Assembly (NCBI RefSeq): GCF_000275845.1
Contig: NW_006766896.1
Location: 84,273-139,679, forward strand
Reading direction: 5' to 3'
Origin: Dichomitus squalens LYAD-421 SS1
Taxonomy: Eukaryota > Basidiomycota > Agaricomycetes > Polyporales > Polyporaceae
Length of the DNA stretch: 55,407 bases
A program made the position numbers and the translations under genes. Shown here piece after piece: positions 12,062 to 22,200 of the stretch (its first letter is position 1; each line of letters begins with the position of its first letter). A model generated the notes under the pieces. That model ran no database searches. It saw nothing but the letters and a program-made list of their open reading frames with translations, and was not told the DNA's origin.

Positions 12062-12991
12062 CTGCAGCGCGAGCCTCGCGCTCGATGCTGATCTCGTTCC
12101 TCCCATGCATGCGGATCGCCCAATCTCCCATCGCCCATCTCGAGAGGCGCGCTGCGAGACGCGAGATTCGGGGAGATTCAGATGGCGGGGACGAGATCGC
12201 AACTGGACCCTGAGCGGAGGCCTGCCCAATATTGACGCGTATTTCCCCCAGGACACGTGATGCGTCGTGTAGATATCTGCGCGGACGTCAGCACTGGCCA
12301 ACCGTACGCGCTGTGCTTACTGGGCCCGCGTCCGCCTCCCACGTTCACGTCCTCGGCGATGGGGAGCTCCTCGGGATCGCTCGCAATCGCATCGCTATCA
12401 AGCTCGCTGCGCTCCCGTCGCCGGATCTACGACTTCTTGCGCCCGATACAGCAGCACGCGAACGATGGCGGTGCCCCGCTTGTCACTTACAGCGCGGCCG
12501 CAACGTGTTCACGGTGGCGGAGCTCCCCGCCGGCTCGGACGACAGACGGTGTGAGTCGTCTGGCTGTGTATCTGTACGTATCCTTGCATTCATATTCGTC
12601 TTCGAGTGGAGCACAATACCAGGCTAGGCGGATAGTGGCAGAATGGGACGCCGTCTCCTGGTGCACGTTGTGCGCGAAGGACGTCTTCTGGTGAGAAACT
12701 TGTGCTTCGTTCGACAAACTGCCTCTCACAGCTCCATTCATAGATAAGTGCCCGTGCCTCCTCCCACCTTTCTCTGCCCTCCGAGTGTCTCCTTGGAAGT
12801 CGGAACGTGCGGGCTTCTCGTTCTGATTTATTGATTTGGGCGTCCTCGTCGCCAGCCACCATCACTCGCGGGGTCGAATAAGCCGCCCGTTGGCACGCTG
12901 GGTCCGACGTCCCCGTTCAGGAAGCAGCTCGAGCAGTCATTAGACTCTGGTCATTGGCTTGAGAGGAGGGAACCAGGGATGGCCGAGTCGG
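12062..12991. repeat. 930-nt direct repeat flanking N gap 1, left copy (probable assembly duplicate)
   Basis: The sequence from CTGCAGCGCG to GAGTCGG is repeated without visible difference at 13228-14157, on the other side of the gap, at a constant offset of 1166. A perfect repeat that ends exactly at the Ns on one side and starts exactly at the Ns on the other is the mark of two overlapping contig ends that were scaffolded without merging. No gene recognised within it. Confidence 0.85.
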
Positions 12992-13227
12992 NNNNNNNNN
13001 NNNNNNNNNNNNNNNNNNNNNNNNNNNNNNNNNNNNNNNNNNNNNNNNNNNNNNNNNNNNNNNNNNNNNNNNNNNNNNNNNNNNNNNNNNNNNNNNNNNN
13101 NNNNNNNNNNNNNNNNNNNNNNNNNNNNNNNNNNNNNNNNNNNNNNNNNNNNNNNNNNNNNNNNNNNNNNNNNNNNNNNNNNNNNNNNNNNNNNNNNNNN
13201 NNNNNNNNNNNNNNNNNNNNNNNNNNN
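12992..13227. other. Assembly gap 1 (236 N)
   Basis: Run of N. Because both flanks are the same 930-nt sequence, the true gap length is probably zero. Confidence 0.95.
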
Positions 13228-14157
13228 CTGCAGCGCGAGCCTCGCGCTCGATGCTGATCTCGTTCCTCCCATGCATGCGGATCGCCCAATCTCCCATCGC
13301 CCATCTCGAGAGGCGCGCTGCGAGACGCGAGATTCGGGGAGATTCAGATGGCGGGGACGAGATCGCAACTGGACCCTGAGCGGAGGCCTGCCCAATATTG
13401 ACGCGTATTTCCCCCAGGACACGTGATGCGTCGTGTAGATATCTGCGCGGACGTCAGCACTGGCCAACCGTACGCGCTGTGCTTACTGGGCCCGCGTCCG
13501 CCTCCCACGTTCACGTCCTCGGCGATGGGGAGCTCCTCGGGATCGCTCGCAATCGCATCGCTATCAAGCTCGCTGCGCTCCCGTCGCCGGATCTACGACT
13601 TCTTGCGCCCGATACAGCAGCACGCGAACGATGGCGGTGCCCCGCTTGTCACTTACAGCGCGGCCGCAACGTGTTCACGGTGGCGGAGCTCCCCGCCGGC
13701 TCGGACGACAGACGGTGTGAGTCGTCTGGCTGTGTATCTGTACGTATCCTTGCATTCATATTCGTCTTCGAGTGGAGCACAATACCAGGCTAGGCGGATA
13801 GTGGCAGAATGGGACGCCGTCTCCTGGTGCACGTTGTGCGCGAAGGACGTCTTCTGGTGAGAAACTTGTGCTTCGTTCGACAAACTGCCTCTCACAGCTC
13901 CATTCATAGATAAGTGCCCGTGCCTCCTCCCACCTTTCTCTGCCCTCCGAGTGTCTCCTTGGAAGTCGGAACGTGCGGGCTTCTCGTTCTGATTTATTGA
14001 TTTGGGCGTCCTCGTCGCCAGCCACCATCACTCGCGGGGTCGAATAAGCCGCCCGTTGGCACGCTGGGTCCGACGTCCCCGTTCAGGAAGCAGCTCGAGC
14101 AGTCATTAGACTCTGGTCATTGGCTTGAGAGGAGGGAACCAGGGATGGCCGAGTCGG
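13228..14157. repeat. 930-nt direct repeat flanking N gap 1, right copy
   Basis: Partner of 12062-12991. The real genome probably holds this sequence once, continuing to the right from 14158. Confidence 0.85.
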
Positions 14158-16260
14158 CATCTGGCGATGCCAGCAGAAGAGATTGAGGACGAAATCAAAG
14201 ATGCGTACCCGCGAGCCACGCTGGGCCCCTTCGTACGAACGCGTTCTGGTGCGTTGGGGCTTGGGGCTTGGCGCGCGTCTGGGCGAAGCACTTACCAGTT
14301 CTGTGCATACTTAGGAAAAAGAAGCAGATCTTGACGTCCCGGGCGAGGCCGCGGGAGGAGGAGGGGGGAGCAAACCGCCCCAGGCCTTGGCACATTGGCA
14401 CTGAGCGGGTCAGGTGTCCGTCCGTTTCGTCGTGTTCGCGTTCGTCTGGAAGATGGGAACAGTTCGACGTTCGCACAGGGTGGTCACTACTGGTAGAGGC
14501 TCGCACAGCGATTGGTGGGTGCTGCCCCTGCGAAGCTAGCGCATCTGACTGAACCTTTGGGTTCGATGCGGGTTTCAGACCCTCGACGTTCCCGTTGCCG
14601 CTCCTTCGTCTGCGTCAGGCATTCTTCTAGAACGCGAACTGACACAAGTGACCAAGGGCGAGGACGTGCGGGCAAGCTCCGGCCCAAGGGGGACAGTTTA
14701 CGTTGACTTTGATGGTTCTGGGACAAGGCTCGAGGCCCGAGACTCGCTGTGGGGAGTGGGGGCGAGGTAATTGCAGAGCTCGTCCATTCACTGCGTTCTT
14801 CGTTCAGGTCGGAATACGCACACTCCCGAGTCGTACTTCCTCCCCAACGCACGCGCAGGCGTGAATTTGGAATACCCATCGCATTCCGTCCCAATCCCAA
14901 TCACTAGCCCCGGGAACAGCCAGTGATGCGTGGTCCATCCGACACTCCGTGGCTCTGACCAGGAATGCACATCAGAAACCGCGCGGGCTGCGTGTCGCGG
15001 TGGGCAGAGGGTTCGCTGGGAGAGGATGTTTCCTTCCCGGGCAGGAAGGGCGTATGGCGCCATCACGCCGGCCTCGAGGCGAGCCTGCGTGCGTCCCGTG
15101 ATGGGCTGCGTCAGCGATGGCTGTTGCTATACTTGTGCATGTGGACGTCCTCGACACTGACTTATCGTTCCCAGGGAAGCGGGCAGGCGAGCGGGGACGG
15201 GACGGCTGGGTTGGCGCGCGCGGGGAGTGGCGGATGATGGCCGGGTCAACGATGGTGGCGTCCGTTCTACGGGAGGTTCGGGACGGCTGCTGCGATGGCT
15301 ATAGGGCGCCGTATGCATGCCGAGCGACGCTCGGCGGCCACAAGAGTACACGACGTGCGACAGCTTGGGGCGGGACGACGGGTGTGGCCCAAGAATGTAC
15401 TCGATTTCGTATGTACATACATGCATAGAAACGGGAGAGGTAAAAGATGACTCGGCGCGTCGGGCTGTGTACGTATGTCAAGGGAGAACCCCGAGCCGGA
15501 AAATGGAGAGGTGTGGGCTTGGGGTTTGGCAGCGACCGATCAGGTTCTCCGAAGGCGGAAGCCAGAAACGGGCAACGCATCAATCAGAGCGGGGGGTCGT
15601 GAGCCGTCCTGCACATAAGGTGCGCAGCTTCGAGACCATGAGTGCGTGCATACAGCAGATTCGATACTCTGGTGGGCAGGGCAGGTGATGGGAGTCGTGG
15701 TGCAGCGAATTGCGCGGCTGGAGTAGAACAGAGGATGCCGGTGCTTCTGGTACGTACAGGGATCGTGTACGTGAAGGGAGGGGGAGGTTCTCTGGACAGA
15801 GTGTGTGGCCGAGCTGTGTCTGTGTCGCACATGCGAGATTTGGATGGTGTAGTACATAGCGGCCGGGAAAGGCAGGAGGGGGGTGGGAGGACACGTTCCA
15901 GGGGCTGGAGACGGATATGCCTGAGAGGGGATGGTCCAGCGCTGGACGGCCGGGACGACGTCGGCGGAAAATGGTGCCTTTCATTGGGACCGCGTGCAGC
16001 AGAGGCCCAAACAGTAATCATTGTCCAAAACACGTGTAGAAATGGGAGCAGCCCAAAGCAGGCACCACCGAGCCGACTGTCACCCTGCGGTGGTTTCGGG
16101 ACGGAGGGCGGTAAGCCGCGACTTACCCGGAGCTGTAAGGGCATTTACACAAGGCTCAAGGCCGGGCTTACAGGGATAAGAAACCTCGGGAAACGTGCGC
16201 CAAGGGGATAATAGTGATTGAGCGGTGCGGTCGGAGTCTGTGTAGACGCCGGGCGGATGA
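14158..16260. other. Long GC-rich region upstream of the GATA gene, no gene recognised
   Basis: The open frames here (up to 189 codons) lie in GC-rich DNA and have low-complexity Arg/Pro/Ser translations. I could not extend any into a known family. The region may be the promoter and a long 5' leader of the GATA gene. Confidence 0.4.
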
Positions 16261-16268
16261 GGGAGCCC

Positions 16269-16273
16269 TATAA
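16269..16273 (+). promoter_or_regulatory. TATA-like box of the GATA factor gene
   Basis: CCCTATAACC lies 62 nt before the ATG at 16335 and is followed by a C/T-rich tract (16284-16320) that would suit transcription initiation. Confidence 0.45.
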
Positions 16274-16334
16274 CCGTACTCTGATCCCTCGTCTATCTCT
16301 GCTTCCTCTTCCTGCTCCCTCTAACGCCCGGTCC

Positions 16335-19279
16335 ATGCCCTCCATTCTCAACCTCAAGTTCAAAGTCTGTGTCTGCTGTTGTATGCGCACACGCACGCAG
16401 CAATGCTCACCTCTCTCCCTATGCCCCACAGGGGAACAAATCCTTCGTGCCGTTCAGTAATCTCAGCGATGCTGAAACTCTGACGAAGACATGGAAGGTC
16501 CGTCCCATCCATCCACCCCCTCTTCCCCTCGTAACCCTCGGAAAAATTTTCCTAGGTCTGTACCAAGGTCGCCAGCTTCCTGGAGCAGGGCCAGCGACTC
16601 GAGAACTTGAGCTGGAGGCTATGGCACCTCCAGAACCTTATGGTCGACAGCGACAATGCAAAGTCCAAGCGCGACTTCAAGAAGCTCTCCAAGTGCATGA
16701 GCGACAAGCTCGACAAGGAGAAGGGCAGGTACGTTTGTCTCCCGTCTCTTCGCCAATCCCCCTTTCCCTGACGCGACGACCCGGTCGTTAGGAGCATCGA
16801 GGAACTTCAAGCGCCCGACTTCAGGCGGAATCACTCCACCGAGCTTCTTCAACAGCGTGCCCTCGAGAAGGAGCGCGAGCGTGAGGCCAGCCAGAACGGC
16901 CTCCCCGGTACCATTCATCGCATGCAGTTCACATTCTCCGTCGACCAGCCCTCATCCGTCGCCGCCTCTGCCGTCCCCACCAAGAAGCCCGACATGAAAC
17001 CTTCCTCCGAGTTCAAGGACATCTCCAAGCGCGGACGCCCAGCCACTCGGTCCACAACCGCAGCTGAGGACTCATCCAAGGACGGCACCGGCGACGACAA
17101 AGACCAGCCCCTCACCCAGCGCGGCCGCAAGATGTCCTCCACCAAGAACGATGTGAACAAAGAAGAACTGTACCACGCCGCCTCCCTCCGCTTCCCCTCT
17201 CTCTTCTCAAACGACTTTGGACCCGCCGCTCTCCTCTACCCAACGCCCACTGTCACGAACGCCATGACCTACGGTGAGGGCGTCGGCTCCACCAACAATG
17301 ACTCCGACGGTTTCAGCATCGTCCGCCCCACCATCGAGCTCCCCCTTGACGAACTCCTCAACGCCGACAGCCCTGGCGGCTGGTCTTCTGGTTTCCACCA
17401 CCAGGAGACACGACGGGCAGACCGCCTCGACTCGCAGGAAGACGTCGAGATGAAGGTCGCGCCCTCCGACACCCCCTACCCGCCCCACGCCGTCCGCGCG
17501 GAGCCGTCCCACGAGGACGAGAACATGCTCAAGTCCGCCGCGCTCCGCAACGTCTCCGCCCTCAGCGCGATGGAGGACGTCGTCCCGCGGACCATCACCC
17601 CCTCGCGCATCGGCCCCAATTCGGGCCCGGGCGCGAACACCCCGACGTCCTCGACCGCGGGCACGAAACGGCCGTCTCTGAGCGTGCGCACGCAGTCCGT
17701 GGGCAGCCGCTCGACGGGCCCGTCTGCGACCCCGGTGAACTCGACCCAGCAAAACAACACGAGCAACTCTGCGCCCGGCGGCGTCAAGGCTGAGTGCTCG
17801 AACTGCGGCGCGACGCACACGCCCCTGTGGCGGCGGGGCCTGAACGACGAGCTGAACTGCAACGCGTGCGGATTGTACTGCAAGCTCGTACGTCTTGCGT
17901 CTCTTCGCGCCTCCTGGGTCGGGCAGTGCTTGAACCGTTTGACTGATGAATTACGTCCGTTTAGCACAAGCGCCCCCGCCCGAAGAGCATGCGCAACAAT
18001 CATGGGGAGGGGCGCGCTCAGGCTGCGCCCCGTCAGGAGTCGCAGGAAGTTGTTGGTGAGTATAGCCGAGGGCGCTTCTGCGTTCCCTGCCGTCAGCGGT
18101 TCTCACAGGACGCCTCCCCAGCGCAATGCTACAACTGCCACACGACCGCGACTCCGCTTTGGCGCAAGGACGATGAGGGGAAGACCGTATGTAATGCGTG
18201 AGTAATGTTCTACTCGGAACTTTAGCGTCTGGCGCTCACCGAAGCCTTCTCTTGCGTCTCTCGCGTTCCCAGTTGCGGACTATAGTAAGTGTCCCACTGT
18301 GGCCGCCAATGGGGTGCAGCGTGCTGACAGCCAATATAGCTATAAGCTGCATGGCTCCGCGCGGCCAATCTCCATGAAATCGGACGTCATCCGCAAACGT
18401 GCTCGCCACGATGCGCGCCGAGGCGTAGGAAACGGCTCCTCGGAGACCCCGCCCTCGGCCAGCCCAGGCGCAAGCCGCCGCCCGTCGCCAAACGCGGAGT
18501 CGACGCCGACGCTCGCGCCTGACTCCTCCACGCAGGTGTCGTACGGCGGCGGCGGCAACGAGGGCAGCCCACACCACGGCGGGAACACCATGGAGTACCG
18601 CGGCTCGATGCAGTCCGAGCTCATGGGCGCGCTCGGCTCGGGCGACATGCACTACAACAACCAGATGTACAGCACGAGCTACTTCCCGGGCCCGTACCAC
18701 CCGGACGTCATCTCGCAGCTGTACAGCATCCCGAGCGACCCGCTCCCTTTCTCCTCCTCGGGCGACACCTCGGACGCCGACTCGGTCTCGGAGGCGCGCG
18801 TGAACAAGCGCCGCAGGATGAGCAACGACTCGGCGTCCGAGCCGCCCTCGTCGGCCGTCTCGTTCAGCTCGTACTCCGACTCGTTCACGTCCGCGTCGTC
18901 GTCGACGTCGCACTCGCAGCGCTCCTCCGTCGACTTCCCGTACACGCCTTACTCGTCTGGCTCGTTCAACATGCTCCGCGGCGCGAACTGGCACCCGCCG
19001 ATGCTGCCCCCGGGCGGCGGCGGGGACGGCTCGCCGCACTTCATCCACCCGCCGATGCTCCCGCCGTCGTCGGACGACTCGCCGATGTTCTTCCACCAGC
19101 AGATGATGCAGCACGACGAGACGGACGCGCTGTTCGCGGCGTACCTGCACCCGCCGATGCTGCCCCCGGACGACTCGCCGCCGATGAGCTCGTTGCAGCT
19201 CCACCCGCCGATGGTCCCGAACGAGTGGAAGATGCACGGGCAGAACGAGTACGACAACAACACGATGGTCACGTTCTGA
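16335..19279 (+). CDS. GATA-type transcription factor with DUF1752 and two zinc fingers (827 aa)
   Basis: Nuclear DNA-binding regulator of the fungal GATA family. Exons: 16335-16364, 16432-16497, 16556-16728, 16792-17887, 17965-18055, 18122-18197, 18273-18284, 18340-19279 (2484 nt). The N-terminus carries a DUF1752-like block (LTKTWKV...LENLSWRLWHLQ, about residues 27-60), as in nitrogen GATA regulators of the AreA/Gaf1 kind. Finger 1 is C425-X2-C428-X17-C446-X2-C449 and finger 2 is C488-X2-C491-X17-C509-X2-C512, followed by the basic tail HGSARPISMKSDVIRKR. The inter-finger linker is short and lacks the Cys-rich insert of siderophore regulators (SreA/Urbs1 type). Finger 2 is split by a 12-nt exon (18273-18284). 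The C-terminus has four HPPM repeats (residues 733, 751, 785, 803). The intron 18056-18121 is 66 nt with no in-frame stop, so retention is possible. Which pathway it controls (nitrogen, iron, other) is not settled by the sequence. Confidence 0.9.
18991..19215 (+). repeat. HPPM(L/V)P repeats in the C-terminus of the GATA factor
   Basis: Four in-frame copies of CACCCGCCGATG encode HPPM at residues 733, 751, 785 and 803; the first three continue LPP and the last VP. They sit in an Asp/Ser/Gly-rich tail and look like a short linear motif array. Confidence 0.8.
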
Positions 19280-22200
19280 CTCTGAGCGTGTGTGCCGCAC
19301 GTCGCGTCGCGTCGCGGCGACTATATGCCCCCTCCTCCCGCTCTATACATGCCCACCCTCTCGTGCATCCCCACACGGACAGAAGCGTAATGGACGATTC
19401 GCGATGTAGCATTTCATCCCCACCATTTTCCGTTTCCCACCCGCTCTCCACGTTCATCTCTATGATCTCTATGGGTTTATGCGTAATATGGCTGTCTACC
19501 CCTACCCTCCTTCCCTCCTCTCACGAGCTGCGATCTACGTTTTCCTTCTGCTTCCGCTTCGTCATCATCATCCTCTTCGTCTCCTCTCCTGGGCTCCTCG
19601 TCGACGTCATGATGTTTTCCATCACGCTTCTCCAGTCTCCCCATCCATCACGCGTAGATCGTCACGTTCTGTCTCATGTTATGCTGCATTCCCGGTCCGT
19701 TGCATTACCAGTCCCTGCTCGTGCTGCATCGTCATCATCACAGCATCTTCCTTCTCTTTCTCTTCATCGTCTCGCCTCCTCGCTGTACGCCCCATCCGCT
19801 TCTCTCCGGCCCGTCGCACCCAGTGTCACTATATCCATACTTTCTCCTCTCTCCTCTCTCTTCTCTCTCGCCTTCTTGCCCCTCCTCCCGCATTCCTCAC
19901 GTGCCGACTTCCTCGATCTCCTTGCTTTCCCAATTCCTCCCCTCTTAAAATTATTTTGCAAGTAGGTGTACGAGAGAACCCCCAGAAGAAGTGCAGACGA
20001 TACTACATAGTACCCATCGTAACTGCTTCCCCCTTGTTTCTCTACGCGAAGGGCTTCGCGATCCAAGCCCCATCAACTCAGAATAGATATTTATCCACTC
20101 CGCTTTCTTCCTCTCCCTGCCGCCCTCGTCCGGGTCCCCGAGTCATCAAGATTCGAGCCTCGAGGCGAGGGGCACGGGCGCGTTTTCCGTGGTTCTTGCC
20201 AATCTGTCTTGTTCCCTCTACAATCCCCCGATCCGTATCTCCTCTTGTTGTGCATAGTGCATTGGTACTGTCTGGTATCTGGCAACGTGTCCCTATACCC
20301 ATCTCCCGTACGTAGTTAGTAAGTAGTTGAGAAGTTGCGCAGTCAAATCAATCTTGTGTCGATAGTCTCGTTCTTCTTCATCAAAGCCGCTAGTGTGCGC
20401 TCGCTCGCTCAGCCCGCCGCCGACGGCTCATTCCAACTGCCAAGATTGAAAAGTCGTGTTGCGCCGGTCGGACGGCCTTGTTCTGTTCCTCGTCCCAATG
20501 TAGGCCTGTGTTGCCGCAATTCGAACAGCTCCACCTTGTACATTCTAGTTTTACGTACACTACTACTCGTACTTCGCACCAATGACCTGTGCTCCCCCCC
20601 TTCTTTGGCATCTTTGCGCTGCGAGTGCGGCACTATGGAGTGCGAAGACTCGGGCTTGAAGATATCGGTGGCTTTCAGGGCTGCACGGGGCGTGGATCCG
20701 CACCTTCCACCGGCAGCATACGGTGTGTCGGCGGGGCGGAACCGGCGGTCCGCGGTGGTGCTGCGGCTCAGAGGAACTAGTACAGTATTGTGGAGGTCCA
20801 AGGTTCGCGGCTGCGTGCAAGCCTGCGTGCGCATCCCCTCCAAATTGCAGAGTGCCGCTGGTCAACTCCGACAGAAGCACTTCGAAAGATGCAACGCGTT
20901 CGTAGTATCAGACAGACGTGGTGATACGGGCGGCACGCCGACTGTGCGCGCGAGCGACGAGGATTGACATGGGGAGGGACATTTGGGGGAAAGTCGACTT
21001 CATTTGGGAAGCGGGGGCACTTCGACAGCACGAACGCGATACGCGCTGGTTTCTGTGGACAAGGCATGTGGAGATGCGTTGACACAGCAGAACGGGGAGG
21101 TGCCACAACGTGTGATGCAGAGTATGGCATACGATGTCTTCCGCGACTTCGTGCGCTCTCAGGCTCGTCTTCGAATGTTAGCAGCTGCTATGCGTCGAGC
21201 GCTGGAGCAGTCGGCAGAGAGGAGGTTGCTACTGACGTCGTGCCCGTGCGTCATTGCCATTGGCGAGCGCGGTGTCGTACGCTTTGTTCTCAGGCCTAGG
21301 GCGTACCGTGGGCGATTCGGCCGGGGAAATGTGGCAGCGCTGTGGGAAGGAGATGTAGTTGAGCCCGAGTCGGCTACACACCCTGTCGACGACGGAACTT
21401 CGAGCATGTGCATGCACGTTCCTGAGGCTTGTCTATTTCTCAGACGCTACGAATAGCACATTCAAATGCCAACCCGTCTTCCCCAAAACTGGGCGGCTGG
21501 TGCGGGCAGGAGGCCACACATGAACCGCACTTCGCAAATGCTGTCCGCGGCGGGACATCTCCATCGTCGGCAGAGGCTGCATGCTCGGCACCCAACGTCC
21601 TCAGCTTCCCACGTCATTTCTCAATGCCAATGAAGTAGAGGTTGGACCTGAGATATGACCTAGTAGGAGCGAAGAGGCGTGGGGTAGTGGAACTGAGCAT
21701 GACAAGAATAGCAAAATCATGGCCGAGAACGCACTGGCACTGGATGGTGTTGGTATACGTTGCCCATATGAGGGTTATAAGAGGAGGCCAATGTCTACGT
21801 CTGTTCGGGTTAAGTCTGCACTGTATGTGTAAAATAGAGAGAGCACGCACTCGACCAGTAGCAAAATAGGCTCAATAGTGATCGAGATAAGTGTTCATTC
21901 ATACCATCCTCAGAGCGATCCCTTCAGGGACGCGTACCTCTCAACTAGTAGCGTAGGCATAATGTACACGGTGACCTGGTTTAGCCACACACGTATGTGT
22001 CCTGGTCGTGGCCTACACTCAAATCCTATGTAAGGAGACAACAAGGCCCATGGGTAGGCTTTAATCGCAACGTGGGCCACTGGGAAGGCCTTCGGGCCTA
22101 CTGAGCGTCGCCGCAGCTGGGCCTGGAAAACGCCGGACAGTGCAAATGATCCGCATTGCCCAGGAGAGACAGAAGACAAAAGCTTCAGTAGGAGGATCGC

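Noticed and set aside
12232..14031. Pairs of identical ORFs 1166 nt apart, seemingly a gene duplication
   Set aside because: They are the two copies of the contig-end repeat around gap 1 and show no family resemblance.
14140..14210. tRNA-like beginning (GGATGGCCGAGTCGG)
   Set aside because: It resembles a D-arm region of Ser/Leu tRNAs, but no acceptor, anticodon or T-arm pairing follows.
15584..16211. Overlapping 186-189-codon frames on both strands upstream of the GATA gene
   Set aside because: Compositionally biased (Pro/Ser/Arg), no domain, and no splice link to the GATA start.
16160..16215. GGGATAAG and GGGATAAT as GATA-factor autoregulatory sites upstream of the GATA gene
   Set aside because: Fungal GATA factors prefer HGATAR; both sites have G before GATA, so binding is doubtful.
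18236..19300. 354-codon open frame on the minus strand
   Set aside because: It lies opposite the last exon of the GATA gene and its translation is almost pure Arg/His/Val low complexity, the usual shadow of GC-rich coding DNA.
20983..21456. 157-codon frame after the GATA gene
   Set aside because: Partly helical-looking but no recognisable domain, no plausible promoter or splice extension, and GC-rich flanks.
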